In this document: positions 1 through 5,307 of the stretch, piece after piece
How positions within the stretch are numbered: position 1 is the stretch's first letter
Layout: each line of letters opens with the position of its first letter
Assembly (NCBI GenBank): GCA_017547345.1
Contig: JAFYPY010000062.1
Location: 1 to 5,307 of the forward strand
DNA length: 5,307 bases
Direction of reading: 5' to 3'
From: Bacillota bacterium
Lineage (GTDB): Bacteria > Bacillota_A > Clostridia > Peptostreptococcales > Anaerovoracaceae
Program-made: the position numbers and the translations under genes
The notes under the pieces: generated by a model
Database searches by the model: none
The model's input: only the letters and a program-made list of their open reading frames with translations
What the model was told of the DNA's origin: nothing

Positions 1-1263
1 TAAATCAAGCACAAGTACCGCAAAGAATGCCAAAGGCACCTGCAATAACATATTTAGTGCTGAATCTATCAACAGGCAATAAACTGTATCTCCACCTGCT
101 CTTAAAATACCACATATTATAACATATGCAAGCATTTTTGGCGTAAGAGCGATTGCATATAGGAACAATGCCGACATAATTAAACTAGTAGTCTCTGCAT
201 TGTAATCATAAATATCTGCAATTGGTCCCCTCATCGCTATTAAAGTGAGTGTCATAACCACATTAGTTACCCATGTAGCGATAAGTGACAGCCCACTGTA
301 TCCATAAGCCAAATCTTTTTTGCCTTGTCCAAGGGTTTGTCCAACAATAACAGTTGTTGCGTTACTTAATCCGGCATATACAGTGTGGAAAACATCTGTA
401 ACCGTATTAGCAATCTGTACTACCGCAAGGGCTACTGCCCCGATTCTTCCGTAAGCCGCAAAAATCATCGCGACAGATAGAGCCCACAAACTTTCGTTGA
501 AGATGACCGGAATAGCTGTCTTCATAACACTTGTGAACATGTTTCTATCAAATCCAAATAATTCTTTAGGCATTGCCCTAAGCGGATTTGATTTGTGTGA
601 ATATACATAGATGTACATGCACGCGCACTCTATAGCTCTAGCAATTAGAGTAGCAAGTGCGGCCCCTTCTACGCCCATCTTTGGCATTCCAAAATTACCA
701 AAGATAAGACAATAGTTCAAGAAAATATTGATACATATTGCAATAATATTAACAATAGTAGGAATCTTTAGCATAGCAGTTGCTCTTGAGTTATAGGAAA
801 TAACAAATGTTAATCCGCTAAACAAATAAGAGAAGCACGCTATTTTAATATATTTTACACCTAACTCAATAACTAGTGCATCTTCGCTAAAAAGACCAAT
901 AAGAGTCGGAGCTGCAAAAAATGCGAGTGCTACAATTGGTAGAGTTAGTGCACCGAATACTAAATAATCGATGCCTAGGATTTTTCGTAAGCTCTTTAGA
1001 TCTCTGATTCCCCAATATTGGATTAGGTACACACCAGCTCCACTGAATATACCAAATAGAAGAACACTATATATAAAGTAGATTTGGTTAGCAGATCCAA
1101 CTGCAGCCAAAGCTTCTTCTGAAATTTTCCCTACCATGATGGTATCTACAAGATTAAGGCACACAACTACAAGTTGCTGAAGCATAACCGGTATGCCAAC
1201 AACTGCCATATGCTTCCAAAAAGCCTTCTTATCTTCTTTTGTCAAAACATATTTTTGTGTCAT
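1..1263 (-). CDS. MATE family efflux transporter (partial, 3' end cut by window edge)
   Basis: Multidrug and toxic compound extrusion antiporter: an inner-membrane protein expected to export cationic drugs or metabolites in exchange for Na+ or H+. Translating the minus strand from the ATG at 1263-1261 gives 421 uninterrupted codons running to base 1; family members are about 440-460 residues, so only the C-terminal 20-40 residues are missing. The chain is almost all hydrophobic helices. Family hallmarks visible are LNLVDTIMVG (residues 36-45) in the first helices, FLNYCLIFG followed by GVEGAALAT (181-205) closing the first half, a matching second-half start NESLWALSVAMIF (256-268), and RAGGDT (388-393). 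The start is supported by AGAGGAAG five to six bases upstream. It lies downstream of rny on the same strand but behind a strong terminator, so it is probably a separate unit. The family call is secure; substrate and coupling ion cannot be read from sequence. Confidence 0.93.
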   Translation of the reverse strand, partial: MTQKYVLTKEDKKAFWKHMAVVGIPVMLQQLVVVCLNLVDTIMVGKISEEALAAVGSANQIYFIYSVLLFGIFSGAGVYLIQYWGIRDLKSLRKILGIDYLVFGALTLPIVALAFFAAPTLIGLFSEDALVIELGVKYIKIACFSYLFSGLTFVISYNSRATAMLKIPTIVNIIAICINIFLNYCLIFGNFGMPKMGVEGAALATLIARAIECACMYIYVYSHKSNPLRAMPKELFGFDRNMFTSVMKTAIPVIFNESLWALSVAMIFAAYGRIGAVALAVVQIANTVTDVFHTVYAGLSNATTVIVGQTLGQGKKDLAYGYSGLSLIATWVTNVVMTLTLIAMRGPIADIYDYNAETTSLIMSALFLYAIALTPKMLAYVIICGILRAGGDTVYCLLIDSALNMLLQVPLAFFAVLVLDL

Positions 1264-1295
1264 AACTTCCTCTTTTTTATTAGTTTCTTAAGGGC

Positions 1296-1329
1296 AAAAA
1301 AGGAACTCCTTATAATCAAAGGAGCTCCT
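1296..1329 (-). terminator. Intrinsic terminator of rny
   Basis: On the minus strand an 11-bp stem, AGGAGCTCCTT (1329-1319) with AAGGAGTTCCT (1311-1301), encloses the 7-base loop TGATTAT and is followed at once by a run of T (1300-1296). It begins 13 bases after the rny stop codon. The single imperfect pair is a G-U wobble in the minus-strand RNA but an A-C mismatch in a plus-strand RNA, and there is no T run on the plus side, so it acts in the rny direction. The MATE start codon is only 32 bases beyond the T run. Confidence 0.9.
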
Positions 1330-1342
1330 AAAAATTGACAAA

Positions 1343-2887
1343 TTATTTTGCGTAATCAATAGCTCTTGTTTCTCTAACAACATTAACCTTAATCTGACCT
1401 GGATATTCAAGTTCAGATTCAATCTTCTTAGAGATTTCTCTAGCAAGGAATACGATCTCTTCGTCATTAACGTCATCAGGCTTAGCGATGATTCTAATTT
1501 CTCTACCTGCCTGAATAGCGAAGGACTTTTCAACTCCCTGAGTAGTATTAGCGATTTCTTCTAGCTTTTCAAGTCTCTTGATGTAAGCATCTAATGTTTC
1601 ACGTCTTGCACCAGGTCTTGCAGCGGAAAGAGCGTCAGCTGCAGCAATTAAAACTGCTTCCATGCTCTTAGGTTCATAATCGCCATGGTGAGCTGCCATG
1701 CCGTTAATAACAGCATCTGATTCTTTGTACTTCTTAAGTACGTCAATACCGATATCTACGTGAGTACCTTCAACTTCGTGGTCTAAAGCCTTACCGATAT
1801 CGTGTAATAAACCTGCTCTCTTAGCTAACTTAATGTCAAGGCCAAGTTCGCCTGCCATTAAACCTGCAAGGTGAGCAACTTCTACAGAGTGCTTAAGAAC
1901 ATTCTGTCCATAAGATGTTCTGTATTTTAATCTACCTAATAACTTGATTAGTTCTGGGTGAAGATTGTGAATACCAACTTCGAATGCTGCCTGTTCACCT
2001 TCTTCTTTGATGATTGCGTTAACTTCTCTTTCAGCCTTTTCAACCATTTCTTCGATTCTTGCCGGATGAATTCTTCCATCAACAATTAGCTTTTCAAGAG
2101 CAATTCTTGCGATTTCTCTTCTAACTGGGTCAAAACCTGATAAGATAACTGCTTCTGGTGTATCATCGATGATTAAGTCAACACCTGTTAGAGTTTCGAT
2201 AGCTCTAATATTTCTACCTTCACGACCGATGATTCTACCCTTCATTTCGTCGTTTGGTAATGCTACTACAGAAACTGTGCTTTCTGCTACGTGGTCAGCA
2301 GCACATCTTTGAATAGCATTTGTGATGATGTACTTAGCCTTCTTGTCCGCTTCTTCCTTTGCCTTGGACTCTATATCCTTGATCATAAGGGAAGCGTCAT
2401 GGCGTACTTCTTTTTCAATGTTGGAAAGCAAGATAGCTTTCGCTTCTTCTACTGTATAGCCTGAAATTCTTTCTAGTTCTTCAAGCTGCTTTGAAATAAC
2501 TGTGTCTAAATCTTTTTGCTTATTTACTAAAGCCTGTTCTTTTTGTGTAATGCTTTCTTCTTTGCGTTCGATGTTCTCAAGTTTTCTGTCGATAGATTCT
2601 TCCTTTTGGATTAGTCTACGTTCTGAACGCTGTATTTCTGCTCTTCTCTCTCTAGCATCTCTTTCAGCTTCAGATCTTAATCTGTGAGCTTCTTCTTTTG
2701 CTTCAAGAATAGCTTCTTTCTTCATCGTTTCGGACTTATTCTCAGCGTCAAGGATAAGGTTTTTAGCCTTCTGCTCGGCACTTCCGATAGCCTTTTCGCC
2801 AATATTCTTTCTGTAAATATATCCGATTAACGCGCCTACTAATAGTCCGCAGGCTGCAATAATTACGTTTACAACGATTGGAGCCAT
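1343..2887 (-). CDS. rny: Ribonuclease Y (RNase Y)
   Basis: Membrane-anchored endoribonuclease that makes initiating cuts in mRNA in Bacillota and is the main decay-starting enzyme where RNase E is absent; in B. subtilis it associates with other RNA-processing enzymes. The 514 residues are close to the family's usual ~520 and show the full architecture: one N-terminal membrane helix (about residues 4-24), a long charged coiled coil (about 30-200, rich in E, K, R and Q), a KH RNA-binding domain with the GREG loop (221-224) inside [15 protein letters not shown], and an HD domain with H333, the H362-D363 pair in [13 protein letters not shown], the H400-H401 pair and D418 in [16 protein letters not shown]. 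The metal-binding residues all look intact. The ATG is supported by AAGGAGGTG at 2901-2893, about 5-7 bases upstream. It is transcribed alone from the promoter at 2953-2981 and ends at the terminator at 1296-1329. It is divergent from rodA. Nothing suggests damage. Confidence 0.98.
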   Translation of the reverse strand: MAPIVVNVIIAACGLLVGALIGYIYRKNIGEKAIGSAEQKAKNLILDAENKSETMKKEAILEAKEEAHRLRSEAERDARERRAEIQRSERRLIQKEESIDRKLENIERKEESITQKEQALVNKQKDLDTVISKQLEELERISGYTVEEAKAILLSNIEKEVRHDASLMIKDIESKAKEEADKKAKYIITNAIQRCAADHVAESTVSVVALPNDEMKGRIIGREGRNIRAIETLTGVDLIIDDTPEAVILSGFDPVRREIARIALEKLIVDGRIHPARIEEMVEKAEREVNAIIKEEGEQAAFEVGIHNLHPELIKLLGRLKYRTSYGQNVLKHSVEVAHLAGLMAGELGLDIKLAKRAGLLHDIGKALDHEVEGTHVDIGIDVLKKYKESDAVINGMAAHHGDYEPKSMEAVLIAAADALSAARPGARRETLDAYIKRLEKLEEIANTTQGVEKSFAIQAGREIRIIAKPDDVNDEEIVFLAREISKKIESELEYPGQIKVNVVRETRAIDYAK

Positions 2888-2912
2888 TACAACACCTCCT
2901 TCTTTTATTTAG

Positions 2913-2949
2913 TTCTATTCATATAAATTTTTGTTTCTATTCATACAAA
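2913..2949. repeat. Tandem direct repeat, 22-bp period, in the rny leader
   Basis: The plus-strand sequence TTCTATTCATAYAAA occurs at 2913-2927 and again at 2935-2949, exactly 22 bp apart. Viewed as 22-base units the copies match at about 18 of 22 positions. On the rny strand each copy contains TATGAATAGAA. The upstream copy overlaps the expected transcription start near 2946; the second lies in the leader between that start and the ribosome-binding site. The spacing is about two helical turns, as expected for side-by-side protein binding, but the region is AT-rich and the function is unknown. Confidence 0.6.
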
Positions 2950-2952
2950 GTT

Positions 2953-2981
2953 ATTATATCGCAAAAACATTTGTTTGTAAA
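2953..2981 (-). promoter_or_regulatory. Sigma-A type promoter of rny
   Basis: On the minus strand TTTACA (2981-2976) and a perfect TATAAT (2958-2953) are separated by exactly 17 bases. Transcription should start near 2946, leaving a leader of roughly 58 bases before the rny ATG. The -35 box lies inside the inverted repeat at 2970-2985. Confidence 0.85.
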
Positions 2982-2985
2982 CAAA
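2970..2985. repeat. 16-bp inverted repeat over the rny -35 box (possible operator)
   Basis: TTTGTTT and AAACAAA form perfect 7-bp arms around a central GT, and A/T-rich flanks (AAAA at about 2964-2967, TTTT at 2988-2991) continue the symmetry after two mismatches. It covers the -35 box of the rny promoter (2976-2981), the position of a typical repressor operator. I do not recognise it as the site of a named regulator, and AT-rich DNA can produce such palindromes by chance. Confidence 0.45.
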
Positions 2986-3019
2986 ACTTTTAATTAAATA
3001 AAGTGAAATATGTATTATC

Positions 3020-3048
3020 TTGATATCGTATACAAATAAGGTTATAAT
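3020..3048 (+). promoter_or_regulatory. Sigma-A type promoter of rodA
   Basis: TTGATA (3020-3025) and a perfect TATAAT (3043-3048) are separated by exactly 17 bases. Transcription should start near 3055, giving a leader of about 60 bases. The A/T-rich stretch just upstream (about 2986-3003, TTTTAATTAAATAAA) could act as an UP element. The promoter is back-to-back with that of rny, with 38 bp between the two -35 boxes. Confidence 0.87.
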
Positions 3049-3101
3049 ATATAGGTGTTATTTTATATATACACACAAAGTAATAGATAAACACATAGAA
3101 C

Positions 3102-3107
3102 AAAGGA
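3102..3107 (+). promoter_or_regulatory. Ribosome-binding site that decides the rodA start
   Basis: AAAGGA ends 4 bases before a TTG at 3112 and 10 bases before the ATG at 3118, in the same frame. Aligned with the full AAGGAGG anti-16S pairing, the ATG has an effective spacing of about 8 bases (optimal) and the TTG about 2 (too close). The ATG at 3118 is therefore preferred. Confidence 0.75.
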
Positions 3108-3117
3108 CATTTTGATA

Positions 3118-4224
3118 ATGAAAAAATTTTTTGAGCCACTTAAACTGGCTGATAAAGGCATATTAATAACGATTAGTCTTTTAGGCTTCATAAGTCTCTT
3201 GATGCTCGAAAGTACTGTATATGAAGATGGGTTCGTCATGGACAGAGCTGTACTCGTTCAAGCAATTGCATACTTTTTAGGTTTCATCGCGCTAGTCTTT
3301 ATTCTACATATCGACTATAACAACTTTCAGGATTTTACTAAACCGATGTATGCATTAGCTCTTTTAGCTCTATTTACAGTATATATTCCGGGGCTTGGTG
3401 TAGAAGCTTACGGTGCTCGTGCATGGATTAAGCTAGGACCGACAACACTGCAGCCATCAGAGTTCGTTAAGATTCTCTTTATCTTACTTATGGCCAACTA
3501 TCTTACAACTCATAGAGAAGACATTAAGAAGTTTAGAGGGGTTGTACTCGCGGGTCTTTATGCTGTGCCAATTATTTTAATAGTACTAAAGGAAGACCTA
3601 GGAAGTGCATTGGTATATATGTCCATTTGGATCTTCATGGTATTCTTCGCAGGTATTGACTACAAGATTCTTTTCAAGTCCGTTATTGGTGTCATCTGTG
3701 CTATACCTATCGCATACAACTTTTTAGACGATTATCAAAAGGACAGAATCGAAGCTTTCCTTCATCCTGATAATCTCAGTCTTCCCGGCAACTACCAAGT
3801 ATGGCAGTCAAAAGTTGCTATGGGTTCTGGGGGATTCTTTGGTAAAGGTCTTTTCCAGGGAACTCAAAAGGAAATGGATTTCATACCCGTTCAGCAATCA
3901 GACTTTATCTTTTCTGTAATTGTAGAGGAACTTGGTTTTGTAGGTGGATTACTTGTCATCGCACTTTATGGCGGACTACTATTTAGAATGGTTCTTGCAA
4001 TCAGAGATGCCATAGACTGGTACGGAGCTTTGGTTGTCACTGGATTTACGGCTATGTTCCTTTTCCAGATATTCGAAAACATAGCTATGACTATGGGCAT
4101 AATGCCTGTAACAGGTATTACATTACCTCTTCTATCAGGTGGTGGTACTTCCGTAATAGCAACTCTTATGGGTCTTGGTATTGTTCTAAATGTTGGAATA
4201 AACAGTAAGCCAATCAGATTCTAA
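3118..4224 (+). CDS. rodA: RodA-type SEDS peptidoglycan glycosyltransferase
   Basis: SEDS (shape, elongation, division, sporulation) integral membrane protein. RodA polymerises lipid II into glycan strands during side-wall elongation, working with a class B penicillin-binding protein (PBP2 type) and the MreBCD elongasome. The 368 residues match the family length and form about ten membrane helices. Visible signatures are GARAWIKLG then LQPSEFVKI (99-119) after the third or fourth helix, the extracellular-loop block NYQVWQSKVAMGSGG (225-239), GKGLFQGTQ (242-250), QQSDFIFSVIVEELGFVGG (259-277) holding the putative catalytic aspartate D262, and QIFENIAMTMGIMPVTG (317-333). The MTMGIMPVTG form, and no FtsW-specific feature that I can see, favours RodA over FtsW or SpoVE. 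The usual C-terminal SYGG motif reads SGGG here (340-343). The ATG at 3118 is chosen over an in-frame TTG two codons upstream on ribosome-binding-site spacing. It is monocistronic, between its own promoter and the terminator at 4228-4263. The SEDS call is secure; the RodA assignment is likely. Confidence 0.93.
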   Translation: MKKFFEPLKLADKGILITISLLGFISLLMLESTVYEDGFVMDRAVLVQAIAYFLGFIALVFILHIDYNNFQDFTKPMYALALLALFTVYIPGLGVEAYGARAWIKLGPTTLQPSEFVKILFILLMANYLTTHREDIKKFRGVVLAGLYAVPIILIVLKEDLGSALVYMSIWIFMVFFAGIDYKILFKSVIGVICAIPIAYNFLDDYQKDRIEAFLHPDNLSLPGNYQVWQSKVAMGSGGFFGKGLFQGTQKEMDFIPVQQSDFIFSVIVEELGFVGGLLVIALYGGLLFRMVLAIRDAIDWYGALVVTGFTAMFLFQIFENIAMTMGIMPVTGITLPLLSGGGTSVIATLMGLGIVLNVGINSKPIRF

Positions 4225-4227
4225 AAT

Positions 4228-4263
4228 AAAAAGACGAATTACTAGTTGTAATTCGTCTTTTTT
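4228..4263. terminator. Bidirectional intrinsic terminator between rodA and the ECF gene
   Basis: A perfect 15-bp inverted repeat, AAAAAGACGAATTAC (4228-4242) and GTAATTCGTCTTTTT (4248-4262), surrounds the 5-base loop TAGTT. The stem is bounded by A residues on the left and T residues on the right, so RNA from either strand ends its hairpin in a U run. It lies 3 bases after the rodA stop codon and about 195 bases after the stop of the convergent ECF S component, so it probably serves both units. Confidence 0.93.
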
Positions 4264-4277
4264 ATGCATTTATATTG

Positions 4278-4436
4278 TCATATCACACTTTTTTCTCCCG
4301 CCTCGTTGTCAGAAGGTATGCTAAGGAGAAAATTTTCAGCTACTTTCTCCCATATTATGCGGTCCACAACACCCTGAGAGAAAATCAGTATAGCGCAAAG
4401 GGAAAACATAAAAAAACACCAGGAAAACACACTCAT
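4278..4436 (-). CDS. Possible 52-residue membrane peptide (hypothetical)
   Basis: A minus-strand ORF from the ATG at 4436-4434 to a TGA at 4280-4278. The product begins MSVFSWCFFMFSLCAILIFS, a hydrophobic stretch long enough for one membrane helix or signal anchor (about residues 3-20), followed by a charged C-terminal half containing DRIIWEKVAENF (25-36). In favour: the TGA is 15 bases before the bidirectional terminator, a normal 3'-end spacing, and the ORF lies on the presumed transcript of the ECF S-component gene, in the same frame. Its ATG overlaps, as TAATG, the stop of a six-codon mini-ORF (4456-4436, starting one base after the S-component stop), which could allow coupled translation. 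Against: the only Shine-Dalgarno-like match, GAAGG, is about 13 bases away, the ORF is short, and I recognise no family. It may be chance or the remnant of a gene. Confidence 0.3.
   Translation of the reverse strand: MSVFSWCFFMFSLCAILIFSQGVVDRIIWEKVAENFLLSIPSDNEAGEKSVI
4324..4351 (-). other. Minus-strand RNA hairpin in the ECF 3' region
   Basis: On the minus strand GGGAGAAAGT (4351-4342) pairs with ATTTTCTCCT (4333-4324) around the 8-base loop AGCTGAAA, giving 10 bp including two G-U wobbles. In a plus-strand RNA both wobbles become A-C mismatches, leaving at most a 7-bp core plus an isolated pair, so the structure favours the minus-strand transcript. No U run follows, so it is not a standard terminator. 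A second GGAGAAAA (4298-4291, minus strand) could pair with the same central arm instead. The function is unknown. Confidence 0.4.
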
Positions 4437-4457
4437 TAAAAGCGCAAAGCCTTCATC

Positions 4458-5306
4458 TTATTTGTATATTCCGTATTTGATTTTTATTCGTTCGATTTTT
4501 CTAATCATTGGATTTCCTATAAGAAATATGCAAAAGGCAGCAAGTCCCGCATGAACTATATCGTAAGGAAGCCCAGTTATATAAATGGTCCTAAAAGTGT
4601 TCCAGCTTATAGCACCACTTGACGCTACTCCCGCTGAGGTAAACACGGAACCTATATTTATAATACCCCCATAAAGAATCAAAGTAGTAAAAAATGTAAA
4701 CAAAGTAATTGTAACATTGTCTACAGGCAGCCTCTTCCTCTGTAGTAATACTCCAGCTACAAGTCCAACAGCCCCAAAGACATATACTCGCCAGCCGAAT
4801 AAAGTTCCAAGTAAATTAATCACTTCTTTGAAATCATCGACACTTATCAAAGCATTAACAAATTCTCCAAAACTTTCAACTTGAAGCATTGTATTTTCAG
4901 GCCAAATAAAGTAACTGACAAAAGCTAGAATCTCTGCAGCAACTATACAAAGCACAGGCCCCATAACAATCTTAAAATCTCTGGACTTAACTTCGTCTGT
5001 CATCTTGGTCATATCAATCTTGTTAAATGCAAGCCCTGCCAAAAAGCCTAGTAGCCCCCAGCAGAACATCTGCCAAGGAGTCCAAGGTCCCTGTCCCATG
5101 TAGAAGTTACAAACAAACCTAGACAATGCACCCACCAAAAAACCTGCTTCAGGGCCCATAGAAATACCTGCAACAATTACCAGCGCCGTACCTATTTGAA
5201 TAGGCACCGTTATATGAAAGAACATATGGGCCACAACAGTGACTGCACTCATCATAGCAATGAGAACGATTTCTCTCGCCTTTGGTTTTCGTTTTTCAAA
5301 TACCAT
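4458..5306 (-). CDS. ECF transporter S component (substrate-binding membrane subunit)
   Basis: Substrate-specificity subunit of an energy-coupling factor transporter: a small membrane protein that captures a vitamin or related micronutrient at high affinity and docks on an EcfT/EcfA/EcfA' module driven by ATP. The 282 residues carry about six hydrophobic segments and show family features: KAREIVLIAMMSAVTVVA (9-26) in helix 1, SMGPEAGFLVGALSRFVCNF (49-68), GQGPWTPWQMFCWGLLGF (71-88), GLPYDIVHAG (245-254) and a basic cytoplasmic tail IRKIERIKIKYG (268-279). A polar loop of about 30 residues (136-166) separates the middle segments. The ligand cannot be assigned; from memory, related clostridial S components often lie near DUF4430 (transcobalamin-like) proteins and ecf genes, which would be upstream, outside the window. 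The ATG at 5306-5304 is the only start visible; a start or ribosome-binding site further upstream cannot be excluded because only one base remains. Confidence 0.88.
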   Translation of the reverse strand: MVFEKRKPKAREIVLIAMMSAVTVVAHMFFHITVPIQIGTALVIVAGISMGPEAGFLVGALSRFVCNFYMGQGPWTPWQMFCWGLLGFLAGLAFNKIDMTKMTDEVKSRDFKIVMGPVLCIVAAEILAFVSYFIWPENTMLQVESFGEFVNALISVDDFKEVINLLGTLFGWRVYVFGAVGLVAGVLLQRKRLPVDNVTITLFTFFTTLILYGGIINIGSVFTSAGVASSGAISWNTFRTIYITGLPYDIVHAGLAAFCIFLIGNPMIRKIERIKIKYGIYK

Positions 5307-5307
5307 A

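Noticed and set aside
1288..1533. 81-codon minus-strand ORF overlapping the rny 3' end
   Set aside because: It lies in another frame over the conserved C-terminus of rny and runs through the rny terminator. The product has no recognisable domain, and there is no good ribosome-binding site.
2502..2687. 61-codon plus-strand ORF antisense to rny
   Set aside because: It is the antisense of the rny coiled-coil coding region. Its serine- and leucine-rich product is what the complement of Glu/Lys/Arg codons gives.
3112..3117. TTG start of rodA at 3112
   Set aside because: AAAGGA is too close to this TTG for efficient initiation, while the ATG six bases later has ideal spacing.
4264..4377. Plus-strand ORF of 37 codons starting at ATG 4264
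   Set aside because: It has no ribosome-binding site, starts directly at the rodA terminator and is antisense to the more plausible minus-strand ORF.
4264..4457. A known riboswitch upstream of the ECF gene
   Set aside because: This region is downstream (3') of the ECF gene on its strand, and I see no cobalamin, TPP, FMN or folate riboswitch core. A riboswitch controlling the gene would lie beyond 5307.

Overview
The window looks like chromosomal DNA from a low-GC Gram-positive bacterium (Bacillota), most likely a clostridial relative. The basis is an AT-rich sequence, RNase Y as a housekeeping ribonuclease, strong AGGAGG ribosome-binding sites, near-consensus sigma-A promoters with 17-bp spacers, and an ECF-type vitamin transporter subunit of a kind common in Clostridia. 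No species can be named from what is visible. A RodA-type SEDS protein suggests a cell that elongates its wall, probably a rod.

Layout, left to right. Positions 1-1263 (minus strand) hold most of a MATE multidrug/cation antiporter gene whose 3' end is cut by the window edge; it was found by translating the minus strand directly. A strong intrinsic terminator (1296-1329) separates it from rny (RNase Y, 1343-2887, minus). A 230-bp AT-rich divergent intergenic region (2888-3117) carries two clear back-to-back sigma-A promoters, one for rny and one for rodA, plus a 16-bp inverted repeat on the rny -35 box and a tandem 22-bp-period repeat in the rny leader. rodA (3118-4224, plus) follows and ends at a perfect 15-bp bidirectional terminator (4228-4263). 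The rest (4458-5306, minus) is an ECF transporter substrate-specificity (S) component converging on rodA. The 233-bp gap between the two stop codons contains a possible 52-codon membrane-peptide ORF and a minus-strand hairpin with competing arms.

How the genes fit together: these are four separate transcription units. RNase Y is a membrane-anchored endoribonuclease that starts mRNA decay. RodA polymerises lipid II into glycan strands during side-wall growth. Because the two are divergently transcribed from promoters whose -35 boxes are 38 bp apart, regulation of one could affect the other. The MATE exporter and the ECF S component are transporters with no visible functional link to them. The S component needs EcfA/EcfA'/EcfT subunits, which are not in the window.

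The core genes look ordinary and intact. The least explained parts are the 4264-4457 gap, where the S-component frame stays open for 59 codons after its stop and ends just before the terminator, and the repeats at the rny promoter. I see no RNA gene, insertion sequence, CRISPR array or defence cassette.
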